Shown here one piece after another: positions 17,339 to 31,513 of a stretch of 64,000 bases of DNA. The first letter of the stretch is position 1; the number at the start of each line of letters is the position of its first letter. The notes under the pieces were generated by a model that searched no databases, was not told where the DNA came from, and saw only the letters and a list, made by a program, of their open reading frames with translations. The DNA comes from Pallidibacillus pasinlerensis (lineage in GTDB: Bacteria > Bacillota > Bacilli > Bacillales > Caldibacillaceae): NCBI RefSeq assembly GCF_009996845.1, contig NZ_JAACYS010000002.1:1-64000 (forward strand). Reading direction: 5' to 3'. Both the position numbers and the translations under genes were made by a program.

Positions 17339-17364
17339 ACCTGCTAGCATAAACTAGCAGGTAC
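17325..17364 (-). terminator. Terminator of spoIIQ
   Basis: On the minus strand ACCTGCTAG-TTTATG-CTAGCAGGT (17339-17362) is followed by TTTTCCTTTTTTAT. It is about 45 bases after the spoIIQ stop. Confidence 0.85.
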
Positions 17365-17406
17365 ATATATTTCACAAAGGGGGATAACTACTATACAACT
17401 AGAAAA

Positions 17407-18240
17407 TTATTCTTGATCATTTTCATTGGCATCGCGATTTTCTTCATCTTCATTTGAAGAATCTTCTTCACTAGTTCCTGTTTCATCTTGTTCTTCTGTT
17501 TCTTCAGATGCATCTTCATCCGCTTCTTCACCTTCAGTTACTTCTTGATTTTGAAGGGTTGTTAAGGATTTTTTGAAGTAATTTAGCGGATTCACAGGAA
17601 CTCCGTCTTTACGGATTTCAAAATGAGCATGGATACCTGCTTCTTCATTAAGTAGGCTGCGCCCTGCTTTACCTACAACTTCACCTTGTTTTACTTCATC
17701 ACCTTCTGTTACATTTACATTTTGAAGGGACTGGTAAACAGTTTCAATACCTTCTGCATGTTCAATGACGACTACATTTCCTAATACAGTATCTTCTTTT
17801 ACAGCTTTTACTTTACCGCTCATTGCTGCTTGTACATCAAAGGTTTCCCCATCTTTAGCTGCAATTGCAATTCCTGTACTTGGGTAAAAATTGTTTCCGT
17901 CATAAATGATTGCTGCTTCTTGCTCTTCATCTGATGCCGTTGTATCGTAGAAGTATGTGACAACTTCGATGTCGTCCTCATTGGCTACTGGCCATGAGAA
18001 GTCTTCTACTGGTTTTCCGACTTCTAGTGCATCTTCATCAGCAATTTGTCTTTCTGCATTTTCTTCATAACTAAAGTCTGGTTGTTCTACATTATCTGGC
18101 GTTCTTGCTTGCCATACTAAAAAAGTTGTTAGTAAAATAGCAGCAGCCCCAATGTAAATTGCAGGAAATACCCTTTTCTTTTTGAAGAAGTTTTTCATGC
18201 CAATTTTGCGAGAAGATCTTTTCTTTTCTTCCTCTCTCAT
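17407..18240 (-). CDS. spoIIQ: Forespore engulfment protein SpoIIQ
   Basis: A 277-residue forespore membrane protein: one transmembrane helix (about 24-43), an extracellular LytM/M23 domain (about 85-230) and an acidic Glu/Asp-rich tail. SpoIIQ pairs with SpoIIIAH across the septum, forming the channel linking forespore and mother cell. The domain lacks the first metal-binding His/Asp (STGIAIAAKDG where active enzymes have HxxxD) but keeps the second motif HAH at about 204-206, so it is probably not an active endopeptidase. The frame opens at 18258, but GAGGTG inside it is spaced 6 bases from ATG 18240, giving the known MREEEKK start, and the sigma-F-like promoter lies too close to 18258 for an earlier start. 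Confidence 0.95.
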   Translation of the reverse strand: MREEEKKRSSRKIGMKNFFKKKRVFPAIYIGAAAILLTTFLVWQARTPDNVEQPDFSYEENAERQIADEDALEVGKPVEDFSWPVANEDDIEVVTYFYDTTASDEEQEAAIIYDGNNFYPSTGIAIAAKDGETFDVQAAMSGKVKAVKEDTVLGNVVVIEHAEGIETVYQSLQNVNVTEGDEVKQGEVVGKAGRSLLNEEAGIHAHFEIRKDGVPVNPLNYFKKSLTTLQNQEVTEGEEADEDASEETEEQDETGTSEEDSSNEDEENRDANENDQE

Positions 18241-18258
18241 TTTCATCACCTCAGCCAT

Positions 18259-18287
18259 AGTTTGAACAGAAAAAGAGAATTATATAC
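18259..18287 (-). promoter_or_regulatory. Sigma-F-like promoter of spoIIQ
   Basis: On the minus strand GTATA (18287-18283), 15 bases, then GTTCAAACT (18267-18259), against the sigma-F pattern GYATA-N15-GGNNANANT. Transcription would start around 18250, just ahead of the ribosome-binding site for ATG 18240. The spoIIR promoter in this window has the same layout. Confidence 0.6.
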
Positions 18288-18479
18288 TCATAAAATTAAT
18301 TTTTTTTGATTATTTTGCGCAATTGTAGCTTTTTTATGCAAAATTGCGTTGAATTTTTGTTTATTAGATGGCTAAGGTGGTTTATATGGATTTTTTACGC
18401 AATTATAGTTAAGATAAGTGTGTTTTTCTTGTAAAATATTTATTAAAACTAGTAAAGGTGATTGCAAAAGGTGGTATAT

Positions 18480-18911
18480 ATGAAAATAATGCGACTGATT
18501 ATTAAAGTTTTACCCTTTATATATATGGGTTTAATATGGTTGCTATCTAGTAAACCTGCTGATGCCTATGTAACATTTAAAGTTTATGACGGATTGATTA
18601 AAGAGTCCCTTCATTTAGTAGAGTTCGGAATTTTATATGGACTATTTGTTTTATTCTTTTTAGTAGATGGAAAATTAACGATGAGAACGAGTGTGTTTTC
18701 AGCTATTGTGGCTGGCCTTTGGGGTGTGACCGATGAAATTCATCAATACTTTGTACCGTATCGTTCAGCAACGGTTATTGATGTGATGAAGGATATTATT
18801 GGGGTTGTTGCCTGTTACTTGATTGTTCATTTTTCTTATATTAAAAAGAAAAATAAATTGGGGATATGGATGGATCAGTTCGCGAAAGTCGTAAATCGTG
18901 GGCGCGGGTAG
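18480..18911 (+). CDS. VanZ-like family membrane protein
   Basis: A 143-residue membrane protein with four hydrophobic segments (about residues 5-21, 48-64, 75-92 and 106-122). The sequence WGVTDEIHQYFVPYRSATVIDVMKD is the signature of the VanZ-like family. VanZ confers low-level teicoplanin resistance in enterococci; the biochemical role of chromosomal relatives is unknown. An earlier TTG at 18462 is in frame, but AAAGGTGG (18467-18474) points to ATG 18480. It is a plus-strand single gene inserted between spoIIQ and spoIID. Confidence 0.88.
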   Translation: MKIMRLIIKVLPFIYMGLIWLLSSKPADAYVTFKVYDGLIKESLHLVEFGILYGLFVLFFLVDGKLTMRTSVFSAIVAGLWGVTDEIHQYFVPYRSATVIDVMKDIIGVVACYLIVHFSYIKKKNKLGIWMDQFAKVVNRGRG

Positions 18912-18947
18912 TTTTTTACGTAAAAAATAAAAACCTGGATTTGGTAC

Positions 18948-19130
18948 GGAGGGATTTGGTACGGAGGGACAGGTCCGGTGTTTCATTTTATTTGGTACGG
19001 AGGGACAGGTCCCTTGTTGCATTTTCTAAACGTTTTGACGAGACATCGCCGCTTAATGATACGATGGACCCGTCCCCCTGTTTCAAATGGTACGACGGAC
19101 CCGTCCCCCTGTTTCACTACCCCTGTTTCA
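18948..19130. repeat. GGGAC..GTCCC repeat cluster after spoIID and vanZ-like genes
   Basis: At least five degenerate copies in tandem and in opposite orientations: GGTACGGAGGGACAGGTCC at about 18953 and 18990 (plus orientation) and GACCCGTCCCCCTGTTTCA at about 19066 and 19098, plus fragments. The block ends exactly at the spoIID stop codon (19131) and fills the whole space between two convergent genes. Confidence 0.85.
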
Positions 19131-20159
19131 CTATTTTTTTACGACGTGTTGTTCAATATATTTAGTAGCATCGGTAATTTCTACGCCTTGATAATAATGT
19201 TTAACAATTTCTTCAAAGGTTTTTCCAGATTTGGCCATTCCGTTCGCACCGTATTGACTCATCCCGACACCGTGACCATAACCCTTTGTTATAATGACTA
19301 CATTTTGTCCTGATAATTCCCAAGTAAAATCAGTAGATCGTAATCCGAGTTTGTTGCGAATTTCTCGACCGGTAAATTCTTTATTGCCAATTCTAACCTT
19401 CTCTACGCGATTACTATTTGTACGGGAGACTATTTTACCAACATGGGACCCCTCAATTTTTACTCCTAATGCGGATTCAAATTCATTAACCGGAATCGTT
19501 GTTTCTACCGTGAATTTAGGTGCTTCTGTGTCCCATGGGCTTTCTACACTCGTTAAATATGGAAAAGCACTGGAATAATAATCATCACTATTTTCTGTAT
19601 AGCCATTACTCATTGAAAAATACGACGCTGTTATCGGTTCATCTTCATATACAAGAATTTGTCCTCGTGTTTCATATACCGCTCTTCTAATTTTTTCTAT
19701 ATTTTTTTCATAATTTCCTTTCCATTGTTCTTGTAATTGTTCCTCGTCTTTATATACTTGATGTTCAACTGTATCGTTAATATCGGCACCTTTTACAATT
19801 CCCCTTTGTACGTCTGACATCATTTGTTTAATGACGTACGTTCTTGCAGCAAGTGCTTGAGCTTTCAACGCTTCTTCTTCAAATTCTGCTGGCATTTCTG
19901 AAGCAACTACGCCGACAATATATTGTTCGAGTGGTACAGTTTCAATTTCATCTTTTGCTGTTCGGTAAACGGACACATCAATCATGGAGGCTTCTTTTAA
20001 AACCTCATCCCAATCTTTCGTTGTTTCTTTCGTAGGGATTTCTACCGATGTTGTACCTGTTTTACCTGATGCAAAAGGGAGAACAAGAATACTTGGAATA
20101 AGTATTATAGCTACTAGTAAAATACCACCGACAATCACTATTGGATTTAATTTTTTCAA
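19131..20159 (-). CDS. spoIID: Stage II sporulation protein SpoIID
   Basis: A 342-residue protein with an N-terminal membrane anchor (about 8-30) and an extracellular SpoIID lytic transglycosylase domain. Catalytic Glu88 lies in VVASEMPAEFEEEALKAQAL, the same numbering as in B. subtilis. It cuts denuded glycan strands during engulfment in complex with SpoIIM and SpoIIP. TTG 20159 follows GGGGAGGCG. Its stop codon abuts the GGGAC repeat block, and no separate terminator is seen. A sigma-E-like promoter lies about 40 bases upstream. Confidence 0.96.
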   Translation of the reverse strand: MKKLNPIVIVGGILLVAIILIPSILVLPFASGKTGTTSVEIPTKETTKDWDEVLKEASMIDVSVYRTAKDEIETVPLEQYIVGVVASEMPAEFEEEALKAQALAARTYVIKQMMSDVQRGIVKGADINDTVEHQVYKDEEQLQEQWKGNYEKNIEKIRRAVYETRGQILVYEDEPITASYFSMSNGYTENSDDYYSSAFPYLTSVESPWDTEAPKFTVETTIPVNEFESALGVKIEGSHVGKIVSRTNSNRVEKVRIGNKEFTGREIRNKLGLRSTDFTWELSGQNVVIITKGYGHGVGMSQYGANGMAKSGKTFEEIVKHYYQGVEITDATKYIEQHVVKK

Positions 20160-20193
20160 CCGTTTCGCCTCCCCAAAAATAATACTACATTCT

Positions 20194-20223
20194 ATTTATA
20201 TGGGGTTGGACGAACTTTTATAC
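20194..20223 (-). promoter_or_regulatory. Possible sigma-E promoter of spoIID
   Basis: On the minus strand GTATAAA (20223-20217), 14 bases, then CATATAAAT (20202-20194). This fits the sigma-E pattern of an ATA-centred -35 and CATANANT -10. spoIID of B. subtilis is sigma-E dependent. Confidence 0.45.
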
Positions 20224-20610
20224 CAATCTATTAATCGTTTCTATTATTTTTTGGACGAGTATAGCAAAAAGCTAGGTCTGACGGGTGATGTTTTATTATG
20301 TATGAAGATGATGGGAAAAGTTGAGATATATTTAATTATGACCGCGTTACGTGGAAGTCATTACAGAGTTGGCGAAGTATTATTTTTACATTTGTAATAT
20401 TCGTAGGAAAAATTTAATGATTTTGTTACTTAACATCAGAATATTAAGTAAATTGGACGCATATTTTTTAAAAATAAAAGGATTAATTGGAATGATTTTG
20501 TTGGAATTGGGTAACATATCATTTGTCAGATATTCGATTCATTGTATTCCTTGCGTTATGTTGTCTGAATAAATGGGTAAAATAACGGCTTTAATGGTTT
20601 TTCCTGTAAT
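20224..20610. other. Intergenic region with no gene seen
   Basis: About 390 bases between the spoIID promoter and the GAGCGA array B. Plus-strand open frames here (20200-20397, 20351-20572) lack ribosome-binding sites and overlap the spoIID promoter. They resemble no family I know, and I treat them as non-coding or as very decayed remnants. Confidence 0.4.
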
Positions 20611-20850
20611 TTATGAGCGAATCGAGCTAATATGTGAGCGATTAATTTTGTTTTTCGAGCGACTTGACCAATTCTATGAGCGACTTAAACTTTTTATGAG
20701 CGAATCGCAACTTTATGAGCGATTTTACCCTTTTAATGAGCGACTCAAGCTTGCTATTGAGCGATTTTGCTAATAAAAAATTCATTTCAACGTTATATGA
20801 GCGTTTTTAAGTGGTCTATGAGCGAATATAACCGGCTTTGGAGCGAATAT
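20611..20850 (+). repeat. Phased GAGCGA array B (11 cores, 21-bp period)
   Basis: Cores start at 20615, 20636, 20657, 20678, 20698, 20717, 20738, 20759, 20799 (GAGCGT), 20820 and 20841. The intervals 21,21,21,20,19,21,21,40,21,21 are identical, in order, to those of the array at 1951-2190. Spacer sequences align only weakly between the arrays; the best is unit 3 (about 11 of 15 positions). The array lies between the murA 3' end and spoIID. Confidence 0.9.
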
Positions 20851-20888
20851 CTCGTACAATCACCAGTGTGATGCTTTCATCACGTCAA

Positions 20889-21003
20889 AATTGAAACAAG
20901 GGACCTGTCCCTCCGTACCAAAATGCATACAATGGCATTAAAAATGAAACAAGGGACCCGTCCCCCTGTACCAAAAAATGGGACAAGGAGCATGTCCTTG
21001 ACC
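20889..21003. repeat. GGGAC..GTCCC repeat cluster after murA
   Basis: Two good copies (TGAAACAAGGGACCTGTCCC type at about 20892-20920 and 20948-20975) and a third degenerate one (GGGACAAGGAGCATGTCC) ending at the murA stop. AGGGAC-CT-GTCCCT is a perfect inverted repeat. Confidence 0.85.
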
Positions 21004-21005
21004 CA

Positions 21006-22310
21006 TTAGTTAATCGCGATAGATGTTGTGTTTGGTGCTTGAGTTGTTTCTTCAACGGTAATGCGTTCGATGTCAGCACCTAGGGCAGCTAATTTGCCGT
21101 GGAAGTTTACGTAGCCACGATCAATATGCTTTAGTTCAGTAACCCTAGTAATACCATCAGCTGCAAGACCAGCAATAACTAATGCAGCACCTGCACGTAA
21201 GTCAGTAGCTGCTACTTCAGCACCTTGTAAATCAGCTGGACCGTTCACAATGACAGAACGTCCATCAATTTTCAAGTTAGCATTCATACGACGAAATTCT
21301 TCGACGTGCATAAAACGGTTTTCGAAAACAGTTTCCGTAATCATACTAGTTCCTTCAGCTGTGAGTAGCAATGCCATCATTTGTGCTTGCATATCTGTAG
21401 GGAAACCAGGATACGGCATCGTTTTAATATCGACAGCTTTTAATTTTTCAGGTGCGATAACACGTAAGCCATCCTTTTCCTCAACAAACTCAACGCCCAT
21501 TTCTTTTAATTTAGCGATAAGGGCAGATATATGTTCAGGAACAGCACCTTGAACTAAAACATTGCCACCAGTAATAGCAGCTGCTGTAATAAATGTACCT
21601 GCTTCAATACGATCAGGAATTATTGTATGTTCTGCACCGTGTAGCTCATCTACACCTTCAATACGAATCGTTTCTGTACCGGCACCGACTACATTTGCAC
21701 CCATGCTATTTAAATAATTCGCTAAATCGACAATTTCAGGTTCTTTCGCACAGTTTTCTAATATTGTTGTTCCTTCAGCTAATGTTGCCGCCATCATAAT
21801 ATTTTCAGTTGCGCCAACACTAGGAATGTCTAAATAAATTTTAGCACCCTTTAGTCTTCCTTCAACTTTTGCATCAATAAAGCCATTACCAACTTGAACT
21901 ATAGCTCCCATCGCTTCAAAACCTTTTAAATGTTGATCAATCGGTCTTGTTCCAATGGCACATCCACCAGGTAAGGCAACACGAGCATGACCTAAACGAG
22001 CAAGTAATGAACCCATCACAAGTACAGATGCTCTCATTTTACGAACGTATTCAAATGGAGCTTCCGAGGTTAACTCTCTTGATGCGTCTATATAAACTGT
22101 ATTATTTTCAAATTTAACTTCAGCATTTAAGTAACGTAACACTTCATTAATTGTGTACACATCTGAGAGAGCCGGTACATCATGAATGATACTTTTTCCA
22201 TTACTAGCTAAAAGCGATGCGGCGATTACAGGTAAAACGGCATTCTTTGCTCCCTCTACTTTGACAGTGCCGTTCAATTTCTTTCCGCCGCGGACGATGA
22301 TTTTTTCCAA
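21006..22310 (-). CDS. murA: UDP-N-acetylglucosamine 1-carboxyvinyltransferase MurA
   Basis: A 434-residue EPSP-synthase-fold enzyme. PEP-binding Cys117 is in [30 protein letters not shown] near the N-terminus and PDRIEAGTF are family motifs. It adds enolpyruvate from PEP to UDP-GlcNAc, the first committed step of peptidoglycan synthesis in the cytoplasm. The frame opens at 22355 inside ywmB, but GGAGGGG 7 bases before TTG 22310 sets the start. The ywmB-murA-spoIID context identifies this as the main copy (MurAA); a second one is at 55849-57135. The 3' end abuts GGGAC repeats. Confidence 0.97.
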   Translation of the reverse strand: MEKIIVRGGKKLNGTVKVEGAKNAVLPVIAASLLASNGKSIIHDVPALSDVYTINEVLRYLNAEVKFENNTVYIDASRELTSEAPFEYVRKMRASVLVMGSLLARLGHARVALPGGCAIGTRPIDQHLKGFEAMGAIVQVGNGFIDAKVEGRLKGAKIYLDIPSVGATENIMMAATLAEGTTILENCAKEPEIVDLANYLNSMGANVVGAGTETIRIEGVDELHGAEHTIIPDRIEAGTFITAAAITGGNVLVQGAVPEHISALIAKLKEMGVEFVEEKDGLRVIAPEKLKAVDIKTMPYPGFPTDMQAQMMALLLTAEGTSMITETVFENRFMHVEEFRRMNANLKIDGRSVIVNGPADLQGAEVAATDLRAGAALVIAGLAADGITRVTELKHIDRGYVNFHGKLAALGADIERITVEETTQAPNTTSIAIN

Positions 22311-22344
22311 ATGTATTCCCCTCCGCGTCCAGTATCTAATTATA

Positions 22345-23097
22345 TTAATATTCAATCGTTATTATAGGTGTTCCAATTACAAAGGTTGTTTTCTCATCGA
22401 TGCCGTTTTCCCTAAGAGCAATTTGCACATTAAAACTACCATTTTCCGTTTGCATCTCATAGGAAAAATACGGACTTTGAACGGTTAACGAAGTAAAGTC
22501 TTTTTCTTCTAATTTTTCGATAATTTTTCCTTTAAAATCATTTACCATTTCTTTCGATTTTTTCGCAATGACACCATCAATCTTATCACCGAACTCTCCC
22601 TTTAGACAAGAGAAAAAAACTGTTGTTTTATGGAATATGTTTGATGAAATGTCGTCTAATTTCACTTTTATTACATGTTGTACATTTTTATTCCATTTTG
22701 ATCCTTTTATTTCGTATAAAATAAAGCCATGGATTATGTTTTTTTCATTGAGGTTAGCGACAATTTGAAGATTTTCAACATAATGAAGGGATTGATCAGA
22801 AACGGTCCCAGTTATATTTATACGATCGGAATTGATATCTTTTGTCCACAAAAATTGAGGAAATTGTGACTTTAAGTGTGAATATATTTCTTCCAATTGT
22901 TGTGTGTCTATATTAGACAATTCTTCTCGGGCAAAAATGGACCATTCCGTTATCTTTCCATTATGTTTTATTACAACTTCATTCATTTTATTCAAATCAA
23001 ATTCGTTTGTTACTTTTGCCTCTTTCTCAAAAGTATTGAGAATAAAAACGAATAATAGCGTACATACTGTCACTTGTACTAATAATTTATTTACCAT
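22345..23097 (-). CDS. ywmB: YwmB-like secreted protein
   Basis: A 250-residue protein with an N-terminal signal or anchor segment (about 3-19) and a mixed alpha/beta body typical of the YwmB family (DUF1779), whose fold resembles TATA-box-binding protein. It probably sits outside the membrane. The role is unknown; the gene is regularly placed immediately upstream of murA in Bacillaceae. ATG 23097 follows GGGGAGAGG. The stop is 34 bases before the chosen murA start. Confidence 0.88.
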   Translation of the reverse strand: MVNKLLVQVTVCTLLFVFILNTFEKEAKVTNEFDLNKMNEVVIKHNGKITEWSIFAREELSNIDTQQLEEIYSHLKSQFPQFLWTKDINSDRINITGTVSDQSLHYVENLQIVANLNEKNIIHGFILYEIKGSKWNKNVQHVIKVKLDDISSNIFHKTTVFFSCLKGEFGDKIDGVIAKKSKEMVNDFKGKIIEKLEEKDFTSLTVQSPYFSYEMQTENGSFNVQIALRENGIDEKTTFVIGTPIITIEY

Positions 23098-23196
23098 CTA
23101 TTCCTCTCCCCTTTATTACAATTGTTGCTTAAAAAGGGGATTGTCATACATGGTAAATGTCGTCAAGTTTTGACAAGTCTAAACTTCCAATGGTTT

Positions 23197-23433
23197 TTAC
23201 TCGAACAAAAATGGAATTTGTTGAGACCAGTCGAAATATTTCAAAAAGAAATCGCTAACCGTTGTCCCGATCGCAATTGCCAATAAAATATATAACATAC
23301 GTGCTTGGCCAACGCGATTTTTTCGTAAAAACTTTTCAAAGTTGAGTGATTGTAGGGCCCACCATGCTAGTCCAATAAAAATTAAATTTGTTACAATACC
23401 AAATACACTAAATAGGCTGTAATTAAAAAGCAT
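23197..23433 (-). CDS. ywzB: YwzB-like membrane protein (DUF1146)
   Basis: A 78-residue protein with two transmembrane segments (about residues 7-27 and 41-61) and the basic loop between them (LRKNRVGQARML). The family is small membrane proteins next to the atp operon in Bacillales, of unknown function. The frame opens at 23463, but AGGGAGTGG just before ATG 23433 selects the shorter form, which matches the usual family length. Confidence 0.88.
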   Translation of the reverse strand: MLFNYSLFSVFGIVTNLIFIGLAWWALQSLNFEKFLRKNRVGQARMLYILLAIAIGTTVSDFFLKYFDWSQQIPFLFE

Positions 23434-23588
23434 GGTTCCACTCCCTTGTATACTTAAAGACATCTTTTATCATTTTAGCATACCTTTAAGTTAGATTTTT
23501 TACTGTTTGTTTGCATTCACATTAAAACGATAATACATAGATTACATAAGTCTAAATGTAAAGACTTTTCTAAAAAGTAATTCACATA

Positions 23589-23786
23589 TTATCCACATTG
23601 TGTGAATAAATTTTATCCACATTTTTCACATTTTACGTTTTGAAGCCCCACAATACATTTTATAACATATTGTGTGTAATTTCGACAATATTCTACCCTC
23701 AAATAGGTTCTTTTTTACTAACAAAACTTTTTACGTTGTCCACAGTATTAAGTAGATTATCCACATTGTTAACGGATTTATCCACA
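23589..23786 (+). promoter_or_regulatory. DnaA-box cluster between atpC and ywzB
   Basis: Four exact TTATCCACA boxes at 23589, 23613, 23757 and 23778 and one TTGTCCACA at 23736, all in the same orientation, plus TTATTCACA on the other strand at 23599-23607. Box spacings of 24 and 21 bp recur. The flanks are very AT-rich. There is no dnaA or dnaN here, so this is a secondary DnaA-binding cluster rather than oriC. Confidence 0.8.
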
Positions 23787-23933
23787 TTTTGTTGATTTTA
23801 TTAATAAAATGATTGTTGGGATTTAATAAGTTGAAGTGAATTTTATATGGCTAGTCTATTTTTTCTTGGAGCTGGATCTTCACTTTGTAATATCTTTGTG
23901 ACTTTTATCACTTGACAAGCGAGATGTTCACGC

Positions 23934-23970
23934 AAAAAGTCCCCTTAGCCGTTTAATATACTAAGAGGAC
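23934..23970 (-). terminator. Terminator of the atp operon
   Basis: On the minus strand GTCCTCTTAG..CTAAGGGGAC (arms 23961-23970 and 23939-23948) is followed by TTTTT. It is about 50 bases beyond the atpC stop. Confidence 0.85.
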
Positions 23971-24018
23971 ATAGTTTTTTGCGTTAAACGATTTGACACA
24001 AAATTATGTGGGTAAAAT

Positions 24019-24429
<411 letters not shown>

Positions 24430-24452
24430 TTATAATCCCCCTCGGTTCCCAA

Positions 24453-25889
<1,437 letters not shown>

Positions 25890-25938
25890 CTAAAAATACT
25901 CGGTACTCAAGCAATAATGTTAAATTGACTTGAGTATT

Positions 25939-26796
<858 letters not shown>

Positions 26797-26846
26797 TCAA
26801 TTCACCACCTTTTTTTAAAGTTGGGACATCCTGAGTTTCAGGATGC

Positions 26847-29468
<2,622 letters not shown>

Positions 29469-29588
29469 TTACATTTTCATAGTTTAACATCATATATTTG
29501 GAAAATTCTAGATTATTGTCATAAAGGAATGGCGAAGGTTCTTTTACAGATAACTCCGCCATTAGAAATGAATACACTTCTTCTACTA

Positions 29589-29852
<264 letters not shown>

Positions 29853-29873
29853 TCAATAAATGAACGTATTATA

Positions 29874-30976
<1,103 letters not shown>

Positions 30977-31008
30977 AAGTTAGTTCCCCTAAAAAAAGTC
31001 ATATTTCA

Positions 31009-31014
31009 ATTATA
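31009..31014 (-). promoter_or_regulatory. Candidate -10 of the atp operon promoter
   Basis: TATAAT on the minus strand, preceded by TTG, 33 bases upstream of the atpI ATG. No convincing -35 at 16-18 bases, so only the -10 is supported. Confidence 0.4.
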
Positions 31015-31507
31015 CAATAGGAATTTTGTTAGATTTGTGAAAAGATTATTAATGATTCGTGTCCAAAATAAATTCGAACCGTTCATAATTTGGTCATAAT
31101 TTCACAATTTCACACTTGATTTTTTACATTTTTAGGCATAAAAAAGGACAAAAAATTGCTGTAGGAAACTAATATTTTCGCATTTATTGTGAAGTTGGAA
31201 ACCCTATCATTTATCCTACTTAAGGGTACAACAGTAAACATTTTCTGTCAATTTATAAGTCATAAAAAAGTGAAAGTTAACTTAAAACAGTTTTTTTCGT
31301 TTTCACAGTTTTGTCACAAATCTCTTTACTGTGCGAAGGAAATTAATAAGTTTTTTAAAATTTCCTAATGCGTTTTTATTTTAACAAATCTTTTAAGTAG
31401 GAAAACTTACAAATTGTGAACATTTTATGACCAACCTTTTGCCAAGTTTTTACTGGATTTCTAATAAAATTAGTAGAGGGACATTTCGTAAACTTTTGTT
31501 TGATTTT
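31015..31507. other. AT-rich region between atpI and the protease gene
   Basis: About 490 bases of AT-rich DNA without an open frame of note. A perfect 16-bp palindrome GTTATTTTAAAATAAC (31508-31523) overlaps the stop of the protease gene and is the only candidate terminator. Repeated A/T tracts may bend the DNA; nothing else is supported. Confidence 0.5.
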
Positions 31508-31513
31508 GTTATT

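Noticed and set aside
20573-20773. A 66-codon frame with (Y/F)ER(L/I) heptads as a gene
   Set aside because: It coincides with the phased GAGCGA array, lacks a ribosome-binding site, and the twin array is interrupted by stops; kept only as a finding.
23589-23786. Chromosomal origin of replication
   Set aside because: DnaA boxes are present but no dnaA, dnaN, rpmH or similar origin genes; gene order is that of the B. subtilis atp region, well away from oriC.
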